Below are positions 24,153 through 36,100 of a stretch of 64,000 nt of DNA, piece after piece. The position numbers were made by a program, and so were the translations under genes. Source of the stretch: Ilex aquifolium (Eukaryota; Streptophyta; Magnoliopsida; Aquifoliales; Aquifoliaceae); NCBI GenBank assembly GCA_951799425.1, contig OX637394.1, positions 10,472,501 through 10,536,500 of the forward strand, in the 5' to 3' direction. The notes beneath the pieces were generated by a model. That model was given only the letters and a program-made list of their open reading frames with translations. It had not been told where the DNA came from and ran no database searches. Every line of letters begins with the position of its first letter. The stretch's first letter is position 1.

Positions 24153-26998
24153 ATGAGAGGGAAACTTTTGAAAATGTAGTTTGGCTTGGTTAGGAGTCCT
24201 ATTCAGGTACCAATAGCTCTAAGACCATTTTGTGTTAGATTTCAAATTTAGCATGATCCCCATATAACATCCATTAGAGATGACTTCATGATTATTAATA
24301 GAATCAAAACATGACAGCCCCTTTAATTATATGTTATAAATACTCTAATTTATCAAAACTAATTACAATAATCCGTGCCTAAAGGTATTAGATAATACAA
24401 ATAAATCAAACATAGTAGTGTAGTATAAATATATGAAATAACAATTTATTTATTTTTTATTTTCTATAATTGCATAATTTTAAATTAATCTTGTCCCAAC
24501 AAAAATAAATGAGAGAGAGAAAAAATTTTGTTTGGCCTTGGGTAACGTGTTATATTGGAATTTAAAACTTTAGAGAGAATCTCAGCTTGATTAGTGTGTA
24601 ATATATGGGCCGATTTGGGGGAGAATTTTTGGGGTGATGATTTTGAGCCATTAGATTCTCGGCTTGATTAGTGTGTAAAATATGGGCCGATTTGGGGAAA
24701 AAATATATTTTTGTGATGATTTTGAGGCATTGCATTGAGTGAATCTCAGTTATTCTTGTGTTAAGCTAAATTGAGAGATTTAAAATAGGTCTTGTTTTAT
24801 TATATAATTTAGCTCAAGTCGAGTTTTATAAAATATTATATATATTCTTAAATCACATAATCTACAGATTTTTATAGTATTATGAAATTGATCACATAAA
24901 ATGCTTTGAGAATTGAAGAAACCTTTATGAAATTTTATACTATTGATTGAGAATCCTTCTACATGGAACCTCCGGATCATTATGATTGACTTTCATCTCT
25001 GTTCGACTAGTTGGTCTTACAGTTTAGCAGGTGTATACAATTAGACTCATGAGCAAATTTTTGCTTGAGCCTATATTCACACACTTATATTACTCTTTAG
25101 GAGGCAGTCGGCCTAGATAAAATACCAACCTCACCGAAGGATCATTACAAGAGGACAATGCAAAAACAATTCGAAAATTTGCAGATTAAAACATTAGCTC
25201 AAGTTGAGTTTCATGAAATATTGTATATTCTCATAATTTGAAGGTTTTTATAGCATTATGATTAGTGCCACCTGCAACCCCTCCCTTCAGTCCAAATATT
25301 TCATTGACCAAAATGAGTCGGTGATTAAATATCAAAATTCTAATAGTTTGAGTCGTTCATGTTTATGTATTTTTTTAGTAATGTAATGGAAATAAATTCT
25401 CAAAATTTTTTTTATTTTTTTCGTATTTTTGTCTTTTTTTAAAAATTAGTTGTTGCACATGTAAATCTATTTCAGTTGTATCGAAGGAGGAAATATTGTG
25501 GGGGAGAGATAATGAGCTGGGAGTGAAAGTAAGAGACAACTTGTGTAGAAGAGGGAATAAAAGTCGATGTACAAAAATAAAATCAAACTCAATGAGGTAA
25601 TTGGGTCCTAGAAAAACGTGAGTTGTTTAAGATGTTTTAGTATTTTTTCAATAATGTTATGAAAATAAATTCTCAAATTTTTTGTTTCTTTCTATCTTGT
25701 CTTTTTAAAAATGTTATCGAAAGATTTTCAAAACAAAATTGAAGTAATGTGTCGAAACAAAATTGATTGCATTCTAACAAGTTTTAGAGCAGCAAAATAC
25801 AAGTAAAATGAAAGACTCTAAACCTTTAGGAGTGGTTAAGTTTGCCCTTTTATACGTAAGAGTCATCATGCTCAATACTTCTCACACCTCTCATGCGTCA
25901 ACCAATTTTATTTTTTAAGAGACACGTCGTTAAATTAACTCAAATTACGGTGACCCGATTTAGAGCTATCTGGAATTAGTTAATGCAAGTTTGGACACCC
26001 CGTAACCAAAAAAAAAACAAAAAATGACTGTCGCCATTGGATCTGGCTTGTATGCGTATATGTTTCACAAGAAGTGCTCCACAAATTAACAATAGAAGAG
26101 ACAACGCTTGAAGAAACAGTGGTCGATCGCACCAGTTGACCAAACCACACAAGAACACTGTTTTCTCTAGGGTGCAATTTGGTTTTGGATAGACTAATCC
26201 GAATTGAATCTAGATAGTATTTGGGTTGAGATTTTAGGTTCACGGTTTAAGCCGATTTAGTCGAATTTATTAATTTTCTGTTCACCAAGAATTATAAATC
26301 GACTTTCAACCCGGTATAAAACCAAAAAAAAGGGGTTGCCATGTTGCTACAAACCCTTCCAGTTACTTCATTCCACTTCCCAGTTCTCTCTCTCTCTCTC
26401 CTGGTTTGGCACTTTGGCTCTAGTTCAGAAGTGCACAGACTCTACCCGTCTACCGGAGTCTCTGTCTTTTTCAGACTCTCTTTTCTGGTGTTGGTTTCTT
26501 TATCAGTCTCTCTCTCCTTTTTTTTTTTTTTTTTTCCTCCCTCTTCTTTATATCCCTTCAGTGTCACCTGTTCGACTATCAAATCTCATTCTCGCCCCCA
26601 CACACACACAGGCAAAACTCCTAATCCCCCCTTTTGTCTTCAACGGTCCGAACTGATTCAACCACTCTAATTTTAATGTTTACATAAATCTACGGTTCTA
26701 TTGAACCCGAGTTGTTAAATCTAACCCGAAATATGAACCCCAAGTTGGCCCGAAATTGAATCCTATTTCAACCCGGGTTCTAAAAATCAAATCTGGTCAT
26801 TTCTCTGTTTGGGTCAAAAAATCGGGTCGAAGTTTTATAACCAGCCGAGTTCGCTTTGGAAGACCGTTGGAAGGCGAGTGGGTGCTCTGTAGTCTATACA
26901 ATCACCGCCTTAACAACTTCCCATACTGGTCTAATTTACACGCTCCCCCCAAATCTCTCTCTCTCTCGAAAATCACCCATTCGTCACTATCTACTTGA
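24153..26998. other. Intergenic region and tRNA ligase promoter
   Basis: AT-rich from 24200 to about 25900, with a diverged direct repeat (AGCTCAAGT.GAGTTT.AT.AAATATT) at about 24810 and 25197. From 26370 it changes to a pyrimidine-rich promoter/leader, with (CT)n at 26382-26401, a T run at 26518-26535 and a (CA)n stretch at 26600-26612. Several overlapping open frames at 26336-26998 are low-complexity and not believed. Confidence 0.5.
24579..24733. repeat. 77-bp tandem duplication upstream of the small membrane protein
   Basis: Two copies begin near 24581 and 24658 with CTC.GCTTGATTAGTGTGTAA and share TATGGGCCGATTTGGGG. They have diverged at several positions. The unit length equals that of the duplication at 7485 by coincidence; the sequences are unrelated. 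Confidence 0.7.
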
Positions 26999-27172
26999 AT
27001 GTCGGTATCGCAGAGAATACTCTGCGGTTTCACTCTCACAGTCTTTGCTCGTTCCTATTCTTCCTATTCACCTTGTCTCAGTTCCAGAAATTTTTTTCTA
27101 TTACGCATCCACTCTCCTCCGATCAACAAAGCTCGTTCCATCAGTTTCAACAAGTCAATCTTTGATTCAACC
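26999..27172 (+). other. Possible organelle transit peptide on the tRNA ligase
   Basis: Fifty-eight codons in frame before the second ATG (27173, MSYNE). They are rich in Ser, Arg, Phe and Leu and nearly free of acidic residues (MSVSQRILCGFTLTVFARSY at the start), the usual look of a chloroplast or mitochondrial targeting sequence. Use of the second ATG would give the nuclear/cytosolic form. This is inferred from composition; no cleavage site can be named. Confidence 0.5.
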
Positions 27173-30100
27173 ATGTCGTACAACGAGGTACACAGAGAAC
27201 TAATCTAGTAATCTTTGATCTTTTTTTTTGAACTTGTATGTTGTTTTTGATCGAGGAATTATATTATTAAGACAGAAGGGCGGAAAAAGATTCAATGTAT
27301 AACAATTTGGATGACAGTGTGTGCTCAAAGCCTTGAAAAAAAGGAGGAAGAATACAATAAAGATTAGAAACCTGTTGACAATCCGACAAAGACGCCCTTC
27401 TAACCTTCCAGCAGCGTCGATATGTATATGCGTAGATATATTTTTTGTTGATGATTATTTTTCTTAATGGAAGAATTTTATTATTAATGCAGAAGAGAGA
27501 AAAAAAAGATACCATATGTAACAATTTGGAGGATAATATATCCTCAAAATATTGAAAAAATAAGAAGAATACAATCCCATTTGACAATCTGACAAAGACA
27601 CCCTCCTAAATTTCCAGCTGCGACTATGCGTATATGCTTAGATACGGACTTTGTTGATTATTTTTTTGTTTTTATATTGTTCTTGATAGAAGTATATTAT
27701 TAAGACAGGAAAAGATAAGATAAAAAAGATACAATATGTAACAATTTGGTGGACAACATAGCCTCAATATTGGGAGAAGCGCGGACTTATTGTTTGATAT
27801 GATTACTGTTTCTTATTTGGTGCTGATTTTGTCGGTTTTTAGCTTGTGATCATTTTACAATAACCAAACACGTCTTGATATATGAAATGCAACCAACATC
27901 TGATCAAATTTTGAGCCTTGCAGTGTTTAGTCCAGTACTGTTGTGAGATGTGTTTGGGTCAACTGTTTTTGCTCAATTTATGGATCTTTAGGGTCATTCT
28001 TCAGTAAGGCTTAAGTTGTTCTGTCCTGTAATGATTGATATCTTTTTCAGTTCTTTTTCATTCTATTTGAGGTTTATTTGGTTGCCTTTGCAAACTGTTC
28101 TTCAGCCTATTCGACTTTTATTTTTAGAGCAATTACAAATTTAACACTTCTCTTTGTTTATGGCCAATTTTCATCCTTCCCCTCCTCCGATCATTTTATT
28201 CCTACGTGTTAAACTATTCGATATGGTTTCCAGTTTTTTGGGTTGTCAACGAGTTTGTTGATTATTAGCTGCATCATTGGGTTGCCATTGACATCAATGA
28301 TTTTGAATGTTTGTTCTTGGGAAAAAATAATAAGTACTTTATGCTGCACTGTATTAGGTGATTGGGTATTATTTTTCTATTAGTTTTCCTAATTTATCTG
28401 TGATATATGTGGTGTCTTCTGTACCCTTATTTGATGATAATTCATTTTTCCTTTTTCATTATTCTGATTGATACTTTTATGTAATTGTTAAGATGAATAT
28501 ATTAGATGCCTATTTGGAAATTGGAAGTTCCCTTGTTTTTTCTTGTTTGCATTGGAGACTATATTTATTTGACACTACAATTTCAGTATCTGCGCTTAAG
28601 TTATCAAATATCTTGTGCTCAAGAAGTTAAGATGTTAATGATGTCGGTCATGGGGGTTGGGTAATTGTTTGTTTCATGCTATGACATGCAGCGAAGTGGT
28701 AAAATTCAAGAACAAAGGTGGAAGGAGAAGCCATCTTCCAGTCAACCCTCTTCAGCTATGGAGGGTGTGACGACATCAGCTGCTGGAGGTCTCAATTACA
28801 GACTTAGTAAATTGAGCATTGGAAGTATTGGACTGGGAAACCACATGGCTGTGCATGGTCAGAAAGCCATCGGGAAACCCAACTCATGCAGCACAATAAG
28901 TGGAGCCGCAACGGTAGGAGTTGATAAAGCAGCCGTTGATCAAATGGCCGTTGAAATTCAGGGAAATCGAGCTCAAAAAGCATCACCTGAGAAAGCCAGC
29001 ACTGCTTTGAGCAAGTTGTTTGGGGGTAATTTGTTGGATAATTTCACCGTGGACAACTCTACCTACTCACTTGGCCAAATAAGAGCTACCTTTTATCCCA
29101 AATTTGAAAATGAAAAGTCTGACCAAGAGGTAATACTCCCAGTTTTATGTGGTCCAAGTGAGTTTTCTTGTTACTTGTGAATGTTATACTTACATTTTGG
29201 ACTCTGAAATTGTTTGCTATGGTCTTTGTTCCTGGAAAACAACTTAAATGTTGAAGTAGGTAACTCATATGCCATGTGCCTTAGTTTATCTCTTAACTAA
29301 CTTTATTTGGTGTTGACCCCAACCCACCCAAAAAAAAAAACTGAAAAACCCCTCCAAACCAAAAGCCAAGAAAAATGGCAAAAAAAGAGTTAATTAATTG
29401 CTTCTGCTGTTTCAAGCTAAGTTACTGATTCTTATATGCTTGTCATGACCAGTTGTTTTTCTGTTGTAATGTGAATTCAAAGATAGGTCAGTAATGGATA
29501 TCTGTATTATTGAAACATGCATTCATAATGCTATGGACTCCATTGCTTGGTGAATATATTGGATTTTGCTTCAATTTTGGGATTGTTACTTTTTTGGGTG
29601 TGCTTGAAATGGTTCTTTTACTGACCACTTTATCTACACTAAAACCTTTTAAACAAGATTTAATAGGGGAATCAACTTTTATTCGAGAAAAGACACGGCC
29701 ACCCCTAAAATTGCTTGCAAATGATTGTGGTTAACTTTGCTTATTCATTTGCTAAAATGCCATTGTGTTGGTAATATATTTTTCATAAAAATCGAGAAAA
29801 AAATATTATTCAATAACTTCTCTGTCTTCTTTTCCCTTCGGACATACGCACAGGTGCGTGAAACATGGCTGACCCTTCTCAAGGCAAAAGTGCTTGAAGA
29901 GAAAGCTACCCAAAGAAGTAGTAGTGTACACAAGGTGTAAGCCATATGTAGTTGACTTTGCCTCCTTGGTACTCCTCCCTTAAATAACCAAAATTCTATT
30001 ATAACCACCGCCGCCTCACAGACAGAGACACTCATCATTGATCGCCATCATCTCTTTCACTCTCTATTTGCTTCATCTTTCAATCTGCTTCATTCTAATG

Positions 30101-33100
30101 TCTTCGCCTTTTCCCCATGAATTGTGTGGCGCTATCTCCACCATCGGAAACAAGCCATCAAGAAACCTGTCACCTAAATCACCAGTGCACAAACAATCTT
30201 AGAATTCAGTGCTTTGAATCCATCCTGTAATTTGCTGACACCAATCCATTAAAACCCGCACTACAAACCTATACGATAACTCTCATCTCTTTCTCTTGAA
30301 ACAACAAACTAGCAACCATGATTATGGTAGGGAGAATATGAAGGGCATGAGTGGTGTGGAGAACCTACATGATGGCCTTTGTCGAGCAAGTCATGATGAC
30401 GGAGCCATCATATGTGAGGCCAATGGAGAGGCTTATTGATATATAGGAGGAAGAATATGGAAATATTAGTGAGAAGAAACAAAAACCTTATCGATCTTTT
30501 TGTTGCATGGTAAATTGTTATAAAGAACTCTTGGAGTGTACTTGGTTTTGTTGTTGGGGCAATTAGGGTATTTGATGGTGGAGGTGAAAGTGTATTGTGT
30601 GTGTGTGTGTTTAGCTGGGTTGATGGCGCTGATGGATGGTGCTGGCGTTTGATGGTTTTAAAGAGTGGTTCCGATGATGGCGAGGTGACAGGTGAAATGA
30701 GGGGTGGTGATGAAGTTTCTGCATTATTTTTAATGTGGAATTTTTTTTTTTTGAGTTGATGCAGTGACTCATGCTTAAGAGCTAGTGAGTACTCAATGAC
30801 TTTTGGCTTACTTAGTTGACTGGAATTAATTGTATTGGCTAACTAGAAGTGCTTCTCATCCTTCATTGATAATGTGGGACAAAAGCTTCAGGTCAGTAAA
30901 TGGGGGCAAAAATTGGGATTTGTAGCTTATCGTCTGCTAATGAGAAATCCTTGTAACTAGTAGTGTTTTCTGGTATCGTCTCCCAGAAAAAGGTGTGCTG
31001 TTTTCCATTTGCACTGAATCTTGGGGGTGTCCATGTGATCCTGCAAATGTCTTGGGGTGCCTGTGATGTGTTGCCAAAATTTAGTGGGTACCAGTGTAAA
31101 TATACCTTTTATTTTAATATCTATTCAGCTTATACATTGCTAAATGCAACTGATAGAAGCTTCCAATAATTGTGGACCCTTCCGATTTTAGGTATATGAG
31201 CTACTAAAGGTTTATCCTAAAAAGTTGTGTCTATGATTATATGGGTAAGCTGTCAAATCATCTCTTATGATCTCGGGAAGCCATTCGAATTATGTTTATG
31301 TGTCATTATTGAAAACTTAACCATAAAACATTAATGCATCATTGGTCTTTGTGAGTATGTATACTATGAATCATTAAATCAAAATTCTTATCAGCCGTCT
31401 CTTTAAAGCAAGATGTTTTTCGTGGTTGGTTATTGGATCATTGCATTTGTTTGCTTCAGATTAGGACAAGGATGATAGAGATGGTATCCAAAGGCCTCGC
31501 TACATTGGAGGTAGGGCATGCTTAAATTTTAGCCTCAGTTTGTACTTCTAATCAAGGTGATTACTTCCCATGTATTTCTTTGATTGAACGCTCCTTGTGG
31601 AAATGACATCCCCACAGGTCTCGCTGAAACACTCTGGATCTCTTTTCATGTATGCTGGTGACGAGGGTGGAGCGTATGCCAAAAACAGTTATGGAAATAT
31701 GTATGTTCATTATTCATGACCCTTTGCTTTTATTTGCTTTGCTTTCCACCTTATAATTTTGCTTTCACTTTCATGTATAGCTATCTATTTCCGCTTGCAA
31801 TTTAGTTGCTCGGCTCACTCAATTTACCTTCTTATAATGGTAATGCATATAGATTTCATATTTTGAAAACCTACTCCTCCATACCAATGTGGTTTACAGT
31901 TTCCAGTAATGACAAAGGATGACATTCTTGGGAGAGAGAGTGAGTAGCAAATGGGTATGACTGCTTATTTCTAACTTTAACTGCCTCTCACATGTGTGCT
32001 TTGGAATTGGACGCTGTTGATACGATTGGTTTATTTATCCCAACAGATCCAATGATAAGGTTTACAATATGGATAATGTCCCTCAGTGGACAGCTCAGAA
32101 ATTATTGAATATGCTTCATATAACATAATGCAAAGAATATTGGTTAAATTCATGTGATCACTGTATTTACTTGTTCAATTGATCTGTAATGAATAAATTC
32201 TTGAGAGGAGCTATCATTCTCATTTGAGATGTTTCTAAGTCAATAATCACCGTTATTAGGAGCAGATTTTACATGGAAATGGAATTCAGTTACTTCAAAT
32301 AAGCAGCTAAAATTTGTGCAAATTATCTGTCTAGCGTGAAACTAATATGGTCAATTGATAAATGATCTTGGCGGACATGACCTGATAATCATGAGATTAT
32401 AGGTTCAAGTTTGAGGACAACCACTTGAGTGAATAATGCCAAATGTTATTTCTGTAGTAGCAGATCCCTCACATCACCCTTACTAAACGAGGACTAAATT
32501 AAAAAGTGATTTGGAGAGAATAGTATGCTAAACAAGGTTTCTTCAAGAAGTTTGATGCTCCTTCAACCTTGAGGCTCTAGAGCAATCAAAAAGATGAGCT
32601 ATGAACTGCCCATGGTCCTTGGTTTTATCTTTATGTTGATTTATTTTTTATTTTATTTTTATTCATGTTTGTTTTGTAGCTTGTTTAATTTTATGCTTCA
32701 ATTGTAGTTACACCGCCGTTGGTGTTTTTGTACTCGGACGGATGTTTCGTGAGGCCTGGGGCACTCAAGCCAGCAAAAAGCAGGCAGAGTTCAATGACTT
32801 TCTTGAGGTATTTTTCCATGAGAAAAATTCTTCCAAATGGAAAATGCAATGATATCCTAAACTACATTTTTATGTTAATATTTGTACTGAGTATATCTTT
32901 AAATTTGTATATCTCCCACAGAAGATCTTGATTTGATGCAAGAACTTTCAGAATTGACTAAGGGAGGGTTGAGTTGTTGTATAATAGTTTAGGCCCTTTA
33001 GGGTTGACTATGATCTCTTGGAAGAAGGCTTTGGTATATCGATAAGACTATCTGTTAACAAGGTTCGTCTGGTTTTAAACCACATAATAATGTTCAAGCA

Positions 33101-36100
33101 TAGAGAAATTACATCGAAAGTAAAAGAAAGAAACAAAGCTTTCCAAAAATAAAAGAAGAACGAAAAGTGCGAGATGGCTTATAGGCAGCAGCATTGGTGC
33201 ATGTCCAAATAGGCAGAATAGCTTCAATGGTAAGTCTAGTCCGTCATAAACTCAATAAGTTAGTTCTCCATTGAATCAATCAAGTAGATGAACAAATAAT
33301 TACTGGGTCTGTATATGGAAAGAACTGGAATGATGTTATTTACTGAGGATTTTTAGGTCTAGATGAGGAAATTCCTAAAGAAGGCAAAATGTGCATATTT
33401 TTTTCCTCTCTAAGTCAGGCAAAGTCTTGTATTTTTTTATATAATGTTTGGCTTCAGGTACCTGTATTTCTATTGCTTGGGAATTACTGAATGTTAGTTT
33501 CAACATATTGATAGTGGTGAATAGAGGATGGAGGCTTGGATTGTTTTTTTTCTGCCCGGGGGGGGGGGGGGGGTTCTTTTGCACTTGATTGTTGTGCAGT
33601 GCCCCTTTTTGATCAGGAACTAGGCTTGGATAGTCTATTTTTGTGCTTCTTTGACTATATAAGGTGACAGGTACTAAGCCATGTGAACTGCATCACAATA
33701 TCCCCATTTGTCGAAAGCTGCCCCCAGTGCAATTTTAAAAATTTTGGGGATGTAGTTAGAATTTTGAGAATCACAGAAGTTTTTAAAAATTGCCCCCCAT
33801 TGAAAATATGTTAAAAGAGTTGGGATAGTTATGTGTTTTTATAAGATGTGTCCATCTTTCATAAAAGACCTCAGACAACACCTTTACTCTTCTGGTAGCT
33901 CCACTTTTTGACGTTTCATCACGTAATTCTACTGTCTCTTTTGTCCTATTCATTACCTCAAATCAATCTTCAGTTGGATTTCCTCTTTAGTATATCTTCT
34001 CACTTCCTTCCCTCCGGTCTTTCTTCTTTCCATTTTGAACTTCGATTGGCAGTTATCCAGTCGATTAAGTGCACAACTTTAAAGGAAATGGGAGAATAAA
34101 AGTTTCTATCAAATCTTGCCTGCCAGCGATAACCCAAGAATTATTTCTTCAATTTTGATAGCTTTTGGAATTTGTTGATTATTTTGTGTGGTAATTAGTT
34201 TTTTATTATTCTTACTCATTTAATTTTTTGTTAATAATAGACAGCATAACTTTGATTATTTGAATTTGATTGAGCGATGGTTTGATCGGTTGTTTATCCA
34301 TCTATTTGAAAATGAGAGGGTGAGGATGTCATAAATTGGTTTGATTTTGCGAAGTGGGTGTATTAAAATGGTGTCATAGTCATCTGTTGGTAACTTACTG
34401 ATAAGGTTGAAGCCTTATGCTAACACAATCTGGGACCAGACAGTCTTCTTTTTTGTGTTTTTTTATATATTGAATTGAAACTAGGGCTTATTGCTTAGAT
34501 TTTGTAATATTTAATTGGATTACGATTTGGAATTTACCTGTTATGGAATACATGTTGGAGTAAATTTGGACTTGAATAATGTGATTATGATATATCAACT
34601 TGTTTCTATATCAAAGTTTGGATTAATAGGCTTGTTTAGATTTAAATTTTCTAAATTGTTTTTGTTAAATTTATTAATTTATTTATATTAGATTTAATAC
34701 ATAGCTCAATTCGGAATGTATGGTAGGTTGCCCCCACTGCGGGAGAAGTCTGGCTCTGCCCCTGGAAAGCTTCAATATCCAAAATTACTGTTTTTAATCC
34801 CCACCTAAAAGAGATTATTACAATCTTTTTATAGAATCACCTTTATATCAGTTTCTCACAGCACTAGTGTGAATTGTAACTCACTTATCCTAAACTTCTT
34901 GAGTAATGCTTTCAAGTAACAGTGTGCTACTCTAGCTCTAAATTAGACTGATCATAAATGTCCATGGTAATATGTAATTGGAGTGTGTATTTGTCTCTTT
35001 AAATGTGCATTATAGCATTATTACTTTTTTGGTGGGTGATTCTTCAGTTCCAATGGCGCTTGTTTATGTGAGAATATGATCTTCTGGGTTAATCATTAAC
35101 ATGCCAGGTTAACCTCGTGTTTCGATGTTTGTTTGCTTGATGTTATAGGCATCATTATTATGCTATGTTTTTTTTTTTTTTTTTTTGGTCTTGAAAAGCT
35201 ATATGATTGTTGGACTCTTTCAGCGGACCCGTATGTGCATATCAATGGAACTGGTGACTGCTGTTTTGGGAGACCATGGACAACGTCCCCGAGAAGATTA
35301 TGGTAAGAGGGAAAAGGGAAACTGGAAAATTTGTTATGTTATATCACTACCTAATGTTCTGCTATGGTTCGGCAACTTAGGTAGACATGTTTTGATCTAT
35401 CTTTCTGTGCATAAGGTAGACATGTTTTGCTGCAACAATGTCTATGCATGAGATTGTACTTATGTTCTCTTGCAGGGGGCATGTTGCAAAACTACCTCAT
35501 TAACAGTAGGCATTTTCTTGTTTTGTCTGTTGCATGGGGCTTGTTAGAGCACTACCTCATTAACAGTGTTACTTTTTCTTGTTTTTTTGCCGTAATTTTC
35601 ATGCATGTATGTTCTTTAGTTGAAGTGCTGTTGAAATATCTTTTGGATTTTTTTGGAATGATTTTCAATTTTGGACTGGTTCTATATCTATGGTCAATGG
35701 GCATTTATAGTTTCTACTGACTGCCATATGTTTTACATTTTTCCATCCTAGAATAATACAAGTTACGTTTTTCTGAGCTGAGGAATAATTAATTTCCTTT
35801 GTTTGAGTCTCTGAGAAGCCTTCTACTATTGTTTTTTGGGGCTTATCCAAGAACGTAGTGTTGTTTATGTAAGCTGGAGACTTATTAACATTTCATACCA
35901 TCTAACATCATACCCTGATGCATCTATTCCACTTAATTCTCATTGAATTTATTAACTCCATTCTTGTTAGGTCATATTTGTCTATGCAATGTACAATATT
36001 ATGCAATGATTTTGCTGTCACTGTGCCCTTATACTTTTATCCTGACTTGTTCGAGCAGTGGTAGTGACCGCAGTCACAGAATTGGGCAATGGAAAACCAA

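Noticed and set aside
26336-26998. Several overlapping open frames before the tRNA ligase start
   Set aside because: Low-complexity pyrimidine-rich leader DNA with no protein similarity.
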